From WQXF01 sp031552825 (GTDB lineage Bacteria; Bacillota; Clostridia; Christensenellales; Aristaeellaceae): 64,000 nt of DNA. The notes under the pieces were generated by a model that had not been told where the DNA came from, did not search any database, and worked only from the letters and a program-made list of their open reading frames with translations. How positions within the stretch are numbered: the first letter of the stretch is position 1; each line of letters begins with the position of its first letter. Location: the NCBI GenBank assembly GCA_031552825.1, contig JAVBMD010000019.1, forward strand, positions 1 through 64,000. The letters run 5' to 3'. The translations under genes were made by a program, and so were the position numbers. Below are positions 58,179 to 64,000 of the stretch, piece after piece.

Positions 58179-60566
58179 ATGGGCGTACAAGCGATCATTA
58201 TGGCGGGCGGCGAGGGCACGCGCCTGCGTCCTTCAACCTGCGGCCTACCCAAGCCTCTGATGCCGGTGCTCGATCAACCGGTGATGGCCTATGCGCTGCA
58301 GCTGCTGAGGCGGCATGGCGTCACCGATGCTGGCGCGACGCTTTTTTATCTGCCGGAGTTGATCCGCCAGCGCTTCGGCGGGGGAGAGGCAGCCGGGCTC
58401 TCCCTGCGCTATTGGGAGGAGGAGCAGCCGGTGGGGACGGCGGGCAGCGTGCGCCAGGCGATGGATGCGCTGGAGGATACGTTCTTTGTGCTCTCCGGCG
58501 ATGGTCTGACCGACTGCAACCTGACCGCGGCACGGGCGTTTCACGAGCATAGCGGCGCGCTGGCCACGCTGGTGATGAAACGCGTGCCCGTGCCGCTGGA
58601 GTATGGCGTAATCATCGCCGGGGGGGAGGGCCGCATTCAGCGCTTCGTGGAGAAACCGGGCTGGGACGAGGTGTTCAGCGATACCGTCAATACCGGCATC
58701 TATATCTTACAAAAGGAAGTGCTGGAGCGCGTGCCCGAAGGCCGCTCCTTTGACTTCGGGCGCGATCTTTTCCCGTTGCTGGTGCGGGAGAAGCAGCCGG
58801 TCTACGGCTGGGTGATGGATGGTTATTGGTGCGACATCGGCGGGCAGGAAGCCTACTTGCAGGCGCAAGCCGATTTTCTCGAGGGGCGCGTGGCGCTGGA
58901 GACCGGCCTGCAGCCCGATGCGCGCGGCAACTTCATCGCCCGTGGCGCGCAGGTATCGCCGGATGCGGCGCTGGACGGTCCCTGCTGGATCGGCGCGGGC
59001 GCGCGCGTCGCCGCGGGCGCGCGGATCGGCCTGCATGCGGTGATCGGCGCGGAGGCATCGGTGGGTGCGGGCGCTTCGGTGAAGCAGTCCGCGCTGTGGC
59101 GCGGCGCGCAGGTCGGCGCGCGGGCGCAGGTGCGCGGCGCAGTGGTGGGCGAAGGCGCGCGCGTCGGCGAACAGGCGCGGCTGTTTGAGGGCAGCGCGCT
59201 GGGCGATGGCAGCAGCATCGGCCCGCGCGGCGAGCTGGCGCCCGGCGTGAAGGTATGGCCGGGCAAGCAGGTGGAGGAAGGCTTCCGCTTGGTGGCCAAC
59301 TTGGTATGGGGCGATTCGGCGCGTTGCACGGTGGATGGCTCCGGCGTTTGCGCCAGCACGCCGGAGCAAGCGGCGATGCTGGGCGCGGCGTGGGCGCGCG
59401 CCGTCAAGGCGCGGGAGATCGGCCTGATGTGCGCGCCGGGCGCGACGGCGCACGCGCAGTATGCGGCGGTCAGCGCTGGGCTGATCGCGCAGGGCGTGCG
59501 CGTGACGATGCTGGGGGAAGGCTCGCTGCCGATGCTGCGCAGCGTGCAGCGCATGCTGTCGTTGCCCGCCGGGCTGTTCGTGCACGGCTGGCAGCTGGAG
59601 CTGACCGGGTCGCTGGGCTGCGCGCCGAATCGGGATTTGCAGCGCGCCATGGAGGCGTTGGCGCAGCGGCAGGATTATCCGCGTGCCTTTGCCAGCGAGC
59701 CGGTGGCGCCGCGCGTGGTGCAGGATGCGCGGGCGTTCTACGCGGGCGCGCTGGCGGCGCGCGCCGACGGCAAGGCGCTCGAGGCGCATTCGCCCATCGT
59801 GCGGGTGTACGCGCACGACGAGGCGCAGCGGGAGCTGGCGCAGGCGGTGCTGGAGGCGCTGCGGCTGCCCGACGCGCGCGCGGTATGCGGCACGCCGGTG
59901 GTTGTTGAGGGCGAGACCTGCTTCCTGCTCAGCGAGGATGGGCAGAGCGTGAAGATTCGCGACGTGTACGATATCCCCGATGCCGACACGCAGGCCATGC
60001 TGCGCTATGCCGCGCTGCTGGCGGGCGGCGTGGGTACGCTGTTTGTGCCGGTGCATGCGCCGCGCACGCTGGAGGCCATGGCCGAAGCGGCAGGCGCGCA
60101 GGTGCGCCGCGTGAAGTCCGCGCGGGAGGCGATGATGCAGACGCTGATCGAGGGCGGCGCGGCGGAACAGGCTGAGCGCCTGTGGCAGATGGATATGCAG
60201 TACGATGGGCTGTGCGCGATGGTGGGCTTGATTGGGCTGATGGCCGGGAAGCGGGCCTCGCTGCGGGAACTGCTTTCCGCCCTGCCGCGCACCCATCGCG
60301 TCAGCCGCGAGGTCCCTTGCGCGCTGACCGAAAAGGGGCGCATCCTGCGCGCGCTTTCCGAGGAGTCGGAGAAGGCTGACCTGACCGACGGCCTATGCGT
60401 CGACTTCGATGGCGGCTGGGCGATGCTCATCCCTGCGGCAAACAGCGCGTCACTGCGCGTGCTGGGAGAATCCAGCCGCGTGGAGTTTGCGCAGGAGCTG
60501 TGCGATCGCTTCACGCGCCGGGTGGCACAGCTGCAAAAGGGCGATGGCGCGGAGATGAAAGTATAA
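58179..60566 (+). CDS. NTP-transferase / hexapeptide / degenerate phosphohexomutase fusion protein
   Basis: 795 residues from the ATG at 58179 (AAAGGAG upstream). Residues 1-230 are a sugar-1-phosphate nucleotidyltransferase (AIIMAGGEGTRLRPSTCGLPKPL with intact GGxGTRL...PKP; FFVLSGDGLTDCN; NTGIYILQKEVLE; WCDIGGQEAYLQA). Residues 250-390 are left-handed beta-helix repeats (GAQVSPDAALDGPCWIGAGARV). Residues 390-795 have the outline of a phosphomannomutase, but the catalytic serine loop (T-A-S-H-N-P in active enzymes) is absent: GLFVHGWQLELTGSLG stands there, and the metal loop DGDGDR is replaced by VDFDGGWAML. It is therefore a probable GDP-mannose- or glucose-type pyrophosphorylase with an inactive, perhaps regulatory, mutase domain. 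Confidence 0.85.
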   Translation: MGVQAIIMAGGEGTRLRPSTCGLPKPLMPVLDQPVMAYALQLLRRHGVTDAGATLFYLPELIRQRFGGGEAAGLSLRYWEEEQPVGTAGSVRQAMDALEDTFFVLSGDGLTDCNLTAARAFHEHSGALATLVMKRVPVPLEYGVIIAGGEGRIQRFVEKPGWDEVFSDTVNTGIYILQKEVLERVPEGRSFDFGRDLFPLLVREKQPVYGWVMDGYWCDIGGQEAYLQAQADFLEGRVALETGLQPDARGNFIARGAQVSPDAALDGPCWIGAGARVAAGARIGLHAVIGAEASVGAGASVKQSALWRGAQVGARAQVRGAVVGEGARVGEQARLFEGSALGDGSSIGPRGELAPGVKVWPGKQVEEGFRLVANLVWGDSARCTVDGSGVCASTPEQAAMLGAAWARAVKAREIGLMCAPGATAHAQYAAVSAGLIAQGVRVTMLGEGSLPMLRSVQRMLSLPAGLFVHGWQLELTGSLGCAPNRDLQRAMEALAQRQDYPRAFASEPVAPRVVQDARAFYAGALAARADGKALEAHSPIVRVYAHDEAQRELAQAVLEALRLPDARAVCGTPVVVEGETCFLLSEDGQSVKIRDVYDIPDADTQAMLRYAALLAGGVGTLFVPVHAPRTLEAMAEAAGAQVRRVKSAREAMMQTLIEGGAAEQAERLWQMDMQYDGLCAMVGLIGLMAGKRASLRELLSALPRTHRVSREVPCALTEKGRILRALSEESEKADLTDGLCVDFDGGWAMLIPAANSASLRVLGESSRVEFAQELCDRFTRRVAQLQKGDGAEMKV

Positions 60567-60600
60567 AGGAAACTTAAGGATATCCAACGCTTTGCAGCGC

Positions 60601-60629
60601 TTGACAGCGGATTTTCGGTGTGTTATCAT
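60601..60629 (+). promoter_or_regulatory. Promoter of the 6S RNA gene
   Basis: TTGACA (60601-60606), 17 bp, TATCAT (60624-60629). No coding sequence follows on this strand, only the structured RNA and its terminator. Confidence 0.8.
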
Positions 60630-60635
60630 GCAGGC

Positions 60636-60833
60636 ATACCAAAGAAAAATCCTGGGGTGTGCGCGAGTCGCTTGTTTTTACCCACATTTTCACAAATGGA
60701 GCTTGCGTCGGTTTTCGTATGCCACGCCCCCGTGGCGACACGCTTGGGGAAGGCAAAAGAGAACCGCAGGGCACCAACCTGCCGAGCGGCGGGTGAAAAA
60801 ACGGCGGCGGCGGCACTTTGGGACTTTTGTTTA
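60636..60833 (+). ncRNA. ssrS: Candidate 6S RNA (RNA polymerase regulator)
   Basis: About 195 nt between a sigma-A promoter and a terminator, with no protein gene. It folds as one long irregular hairpin, like 6S RNA. Closing stem: AAAAATCCTGGGGTG (60645-60659) pairs with CACTTTGGGACTTTT (60814-60828). Further in, GTCGC pairs with GCGGC. Then comes a large central bubble, whose 3' strand carries the small hairpin CCTGCC-gagc-GGCGGG, as in Firmicute 6S RNAs. The distal arm has GCTTGCG / CGCAGGGC, CGGTTTTC / GAGAACCG and the apical GCCACG / CGTGGC. The phrase GGGCACCAACCTGCC also agrees with the 6S consensus as I remember it. 6S RNA mimics an open promoter and sequesters sigma-A RNA polymerase in stationary phase. 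Confidence 0.75.
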
Positions 60834-60836
60834 TAA

Positions 60837-60874
60837 GAAAAAGACGCTGAGGGGAATTTCCCCAGCGTCTTTTT
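60837..60874. terminator. Terminator of 6S RNA and of the transglutaminase operon
   Basis: AAAAAGACGCTGAGGGG / CCCCAGCGTCTTTTT hairpin with tracts on both strands. Confidence 0.9.
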
Positions 60875-60882
60875 ATGTGGCG

Positions 60883-63237
60883 CTACGGCACCTGACGGAT
60901 GTCGCCGACGCTATGCAGCACGCGATTCCACAGCGCCGCCAGCTTTTGCCGGAGGGTGAGGCGCTTGTACAGCGCGGCGTAGGCGGCTTCCGCTTCCTCA
61001 AGGGTGCCCGCTTCCACGGCACGCGCGCCATATTGCAGGCTGCACACCGCGCCGGCGATGGGGATCAGCAGCGGTTCCCCGGCGCGCTCGAAGTAGGGAA
61101 GCGGCGATTCGTAGGGTTCTGCAACCAGCTTCTTTGCCACGAGCAGCTGCGTCAGCGCGCGGTACCACACCATCAGGCGCGCGGCGTCGTCGGATTGCCG
61201 GTCGGCGACGCGCCGCGGGTGCGTGGCGTAGATTCGCCAGCCCAGCGCGCCCAGCGCGACCGCCAGCAACAGCCAGAGCAGCCAAAGGCGCGGCGGGCTG
61301 TCGTCCGGCGGCTCATCGGGCGGCGGGGTGGGGGAAGGGGGCGGGGAGGCGGAAGGTTCCGGCGTAGGGGAGGGCGTCGGCGTGGGAGGGGTCGCGTTGT
61401 CGCTGTTTTGATTCGGCGGGGTGGGCGTCGGTTCCGGCGTCGGCGCCGGTGTGGGGGTAGGCGTTGGCGTGGGGGTGGGCGTGTTGTCGGGATCCATGCC
61501 GCCGGGCTCGGGGGAGGGATCCTCGTTCTCGCCCATGGGCGGCGGATCTCCGCTGCCGCCGCCGCCACCTTGGCTGTTGGGGGTATCCGGCGGCGTGGCG
61601 TCAAAGCTTACCCAGCCAAAGTTTTGAAAGTATACCTCCGCCCAAGCGTGCGCCTCCTTGCCGGTGACGCGGGCGATGCCGTCGGCCTCGGGACGCGCGC
61701 TGTAGCCCTCGATGTAGCGCGCCGGAAGCCCGGCGATGCGCGCCATCACCGCCATTGCGGTGGCGAAGGAGGTGCAGTAACCCTGCTTCTCTTCCAGCAA
61801 AAACCATGAGAGGAAATCCCTTGAGTTGGGCGGTACGTTCTGATCGAGCGTATAGTCGTAGCTGGTGCGCAGGTGCTGCGCGATGGCCTCGGCCTTGTCG
61901 AAGGGGGTTGCGGCGGTGGCGGTAAGATGATCCGTGAGCGTGCGCACCTTAGCGTCCACCGCTTGCGGAACGGAGAGGTAGAGCGCGGCCATTTCCGCAT
62001 AGTGTGGATCCTCCCCGCCTTGGCGCACCGCCTCGACAGCCTCGCGCACGCCCGGGGTTTCCGCCACGAAGGGGAAGACGGTGAAGCCATAGCGATCGCC
62101 GGGCACGGTGTTGCGGGTCAGGAAGATTTCGGTAGAGGCTTTGAAGTGGGGATACATATCCGGTCCGGGATTGAACTGTGCGAAACGTTGCGGCAGAAAC
62201 AGGGAGGATACGCCGGTGTTGACCATCACCACCTCGGCCTCGCGCGGCGTAAACAGCCCGGAGGCTTCGCGCGCCTGCTTGCCGGGGCGATTGGCGTCGA
62301 GCAGGCTATCGCGCAGGTCGCTGAAAAGCAGCGGAACGTACGCATAGCGGATACCCGAGGAGGTATCGTACCATGCCAAGCCGGAATAGGTATCCCGGAT
62401 CGCGCCGCGCAGCAGCAGCGGGCCGCCGGTGCGCACCTCCATCACGTTGCGCTCGCTGGGTTTGGCGGGGCCGCCCAACTGCTCCGCGCCCATGGGCATG
62501 AAGCCGTCGTTTTGCAAGGAGTAGGTGGTGCGCTGTTCGCTGGAGAGGAGATAAGCGTAAATAAAATTGCGTATCTTGTTGGCGCCTTCCTCCAGCGTGG
62601 GGGAGGTGAGCCGCTGCCCGGGCAGCAGCAAAAAGGCCAGCAGCACCGAAAGCAGCGCCATCGGCACGATGCGCCGCAGCGCGACGCCGTGCTCGGCGGA
62701 GGTGGCGTAGAGCATGACCAGCGCCAGCAGTGCAGGCAGGCAGAGCAGGAGGTGCGAGCGATCGCCATAGAACCACATGCCCAGCAGGACCACCATGGTC
62801 AGCGATAGCGCGGGATAAAAGCCCCCGCCGCGCCGCGCCAGCGAGAAGCCGACGGCGGTAAACACGATGCATAGAAGCGTGGCCAGCGGCGCGGAGAAGA
62901 GGCGCAGCGCCGTGCTTTGCCCGGAAAGCAGGAGCGAGACGGCGGTGGGCAGGTTGCGGAGCAGCATGGGCTGGGAGAGCAGCCAGAAGGCCAGCAGCGC
63001 AGCCAGCGCGATCCCGCCAACCCAGCGCAGTAGCCGGTGCGTCCCCAGCAGCGCGAGCACCAGTGCCGTAGCGATGCACAGCCATGGGATGCTCAGCGCC
63101 GAGTTGGTGAGCCGCAGCGCCGCATGCAACGGCAACGCCAGCCCGCAGCCCAGCAGTGCGCCGATCAGCGCGCCGGACAGCAGGCTGGGATCCAGCGCCA
63201 GAAGCCTATCTTTTATTGAACGGTTCTTTTGATTCAA
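60883..63237 (-). CDS. Transglutaminase-like membrane protein (TgpA family)
   Basis: 784 residues from the TTG at 63237, which is 13 bp after the DUF58 stop and has AAAGAGG at proper distance; no ATG fits. Six or seven membrane helices (about residues 20-210), then an external part with the transglutaminase core: KQGYCTSFATAMAVMARIAGLPARYIEGYS (catalytic Cys), EAHAWAEVYF (His) and WVSFDATPP (Asp), so the papain-like triad is complete. A long Pro/Thr linker (repeats of TP, about residues 550-640) leads to a further membrane helix (LWLLWLLLAVALGALGW) and a cytosolic DUF4129-like end. It pairs with DUF58, usually with a MoxR ATPase gene further upstream. Confidence 0.92.
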   Translation of the reverse strand: MNQKNRSIKDRLLALDPSLLSGALIGALLGCGLALPLHAALRLTNSALSIPWLCIATALVLALLGTHRLLRWVGGIALAALLAFWLLSQPMLLRNLPTAVSLLLSGQSTALRLFSAPLATLLCIVFTAVGFSLARRGGGFYPALSLTMVVLLGMWFYGDRSHLLLCLPALLALVMLYATSAEHGVALRRIVPMALLSVLLAFLLLPGQRLTSPTLEEGANKIRNFIYAYLLSSEQRTTYSLQNDGFMPMGAEQLGGPAKPSERNVMEVRTGGPLLLRGAIRDTYSGLAWYDTSSGIRYAYVPLLFSDLRDSLLDANRPGKQAREASGLFTPREAEVVMVNTGVSSLFLPQRFAQFNPGPDMYPHFKASTEIFLTRNTVPGDRYGFTVFPFVAETPGVREAVEAVRQGGEDPHYAEMAALYLSVPQAVDAKVRTLTDHLTATAATPFDKAEAIAQHLRTSYDYTLDQNVPPNSRDFLSWFLLEEKQGYCTSFATAMAVMARIAGLPARYIEGYSARPEADGIARVTGKEAHAWAEVYFQNFGWVSFDATPPDTPNSQGGGGGSGDPPPMGENEDPSPEPGGMDPDNTPTPTPTPTPTPAPTPEPTPTPPNQNSDNATPPTPTPSPTPEPSASPPPSPTPPPDEPPDDSPPRLWLLWLLLAVALGALGWRIYATHPRRVADRQSDDAARLMVWYRALTQLLVAKKLVAEPYESPLPYFERAGEPLLIPIAGAVCSLQYGARAVEAGTLEEAEAAYAALYKRLTLRQKLAALWNRVLHSVGDIRQVP

Positions 63238-63250
63238 CTTTATGCCTCTT

Positions 63251-64000
63251 TTATGCTCCCGGCTCCGCAACCGGCGTCAGCATCAGCGTTTCTACCTCGA
63301 TATCGTTCTTCTCGAGGCGACTGAGCAGGTTGTCCAGCTCCTCCGGAAGCGGGCCGTCGTGTACGAAGTACAGGCGCGTGCGCGGCCCCATGCGGCGGAT
63401 GCGGATCATCATATCCGCGATGCCGGAATCCAGCCGGCTGGTGATTGCCACCGTGCCGCCGGTGCGGCGCAGGCGGCGGGTTTCTAGTTCCAACGCCCGC
63501 TCGAAGCGGTCGGTGCCGTCAAAGGGCGCGTGCGCCAGCGCGTCGAGCAGCGCGGGCAGTTCGGCGATGTTTTCGCAGGCCACCTCGCGTGCCTGCGCGC
63601 CCAGCAGCGGCATGCGCACCAAATGCCCGGCGCGTACCTGCTCGATTGCCAGCGAGGCGGCGGTTTCGCACAGCGCGTCGCGCAGGTAGTAGGCCAATTC
63701 GGTATCCTCGGTGGGTGGCGCGCAGTTCATCAGGATCAGCGCGTCGGGATGTTCCGGCTCCTCGAAGCGGCGCACCATCAGCTCGCGCGTGCGCATGCTC
63801 AGCTTCCAATGGATGCGCTTAAGCTCGTCGCCGTCCTGATAGGGGCGCACGTCGGCGGGGGAGGTGGCGTCCTCGGTGGCGCGCGCCATGGCGTCGTTGC
63901 CCGATTCTCCGGGGGCGAACAGCAGCGGACGCACCGGGAAGGTGGCGGGCAGCACCGTGGCATGCACCGGCTCCAGCGTGGGCTTGCGCTTTAATTGAAA
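63251..64000 (-). CDS. DUF58 domain protein, N-terminus cut by window edge
   Basis: At least 250 residues; the frame is open to the right edge. The DUF58 signature RPYQDGDELKRIHWKLSMRTRELMVRRFEEPE is complete, preceded by the beta-rich part (VRPLLFAPGESGN) and followed by a von Willebrand factor A-like half with ALILMNCAP. Such proteins work with MoxR ATPases and TgpA-type transglutaminases in poorly understood envelope or metallochaperone functions. The membrane helices expected at the N-terminus lie outside the window. The transglutaminase gene starts 13 bp after its stop. Confidence 0.9.
   Translation of the reverse strand, partial: FQLKRKPTLEPVHATVLPATFPVRPLLFAPGESGNDAMARATEDATSPADVRPYQDGDELKRIHWKLSMRTRELMVRRFEEPEHPDALILMNCAPPTEDTELAYYLRDALCETAASLAIEQVRAGHLVRMPLLGAQAREVACENIAELPALLDALAHAPFDGTDRFERALELETRRLRRTGGTVAITSRLDSGIADMMIRIRRMGPRTRLYFVHDGPLPEELDNLLSRLEKNDIEVETLMLTPVAEPGA

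Noticed and set aside
60636..60833. The structured RNA as SRP RNA, tmRNA or RNase P RNA
   Set aside because: The SRP GGAAG/AGCAG loop motif, a tmRNA alanyl-tRNA-like end, and the RNase P conserved cores are absent. The single long bubbled hairpin fits 6S RNA best.
60592..61809. Long plus-strand open frame rich in Arg/Gly
   Set aside because: It is antisense to the transglutaminase gene and crosses the 6S RNA and terminator. GC-rich DNA makes long spurious frames, and no domain is recognisable.

Overview
The window is GC-rich, densely coded chromosomal DNA from a low-abundance type of Firmicute, most probably a spore-forming member of Clostridia (Christensenellales-like). The evidence is: a yabP-yabQ-divIC sporulation/division cluster, Shine-Dalgarno sites of the GGAGG type in front of nearly every gene, sigma-A promoters with 17-bp spacers, lipoproteins and peptidoglycan-binding surface proteins rather than outer-membrane proteins, and many sugar-uptake and glycosyltransferase genes. 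The taxon is an inference from gene content only.

Layout. Positions 1-9,100 are an accessory-looking patch: a DUF2200 gene (cut by the window edge), a terpene-cyclase-fold protein, a Fic protein, a sigma-factor fragment joined to a streptogramin/chloramphenicol-type acetyltransferase that has lost its first residues, a MerR regulator with a classical 19-bp-spacer promoter, an IS630 relic, a macrolide-type glycosyltransferase divergent from a TetR regulator and nitroreductase, and a split chromate transporter. Positions 9,200-23,300 hold a LacI/dehydrogenase/sugar-isomerase unit, a fused HTH-DUF2087/GIY-YIG gene behind a promoter flanked by twin operators, an RhlE helicase, a peptidoglycan-binding lipoprotein, glnS-gltX, a two-subunit class I fumarase, an unrecognised basic-tailed protein, and a MarR-DegV pair.

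Positions 23,300-30,400 carry a MacAB-type efflux operon, a diacylglycerol-type GT4 glycosyltransferase, a polytopic membrane protein and a VOC protein. Positions 30,400-35,800 form one minus-strand run of ion and phosphate genes: a K+-independent-type proton-pumping pyrophosphatase with an apparent attenuator leader, a PiT phosphate transporter, its DUF47 partner, and the beta and gamma subunits of a sodium-pumping decarboxylase without an alpha subunit in view. Positions 35,850-42,360 are a six-gene, translationally coupled exopolysaccharide operon (four glycosyltransferases, a Wzy/ligase-type polymerase and a phosphoglycosyl transferase).

Positions 42,400-47,810 contain a glycerophosphodiesterase, a large SH3/peptidoglycan-binding exported protein, yabP-yabQ-divIC-ppx and two methionine tRNAs (initiator and elongator). 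A 37-bp direct repeat that starts in the elongator tRNA 3' end recurs 1.93 kb later and brackets a DUF4143 ATPase and a decapitated SLOG (DUF1273) gene: the relic of a tRNA-targeted insertion.

Positions 49,780-60,570 are a coherent sugar-salvage locus: PocR-AraC regulator, ABC importer, a DUF5107-TPR protein, a nucleotidyltransferase, a NahK-like anomeric sugar kinase, and a nucleotidyltransferase fused to a phosphohexomutase-like domain that lacks the catalytic serine loop. It is followed by a strong candidate 6S RNA gene with its own promoter and terminator, and by a transglutaminase/DUF58 pair that runs off the right edge. The most interesting points are the 6S RNA, the NahK/DUF5107 locus, the twin-operator DUF2087/GIY-YIG fusion, the pyrophosphatase leader, and the tRNA-bounded island.
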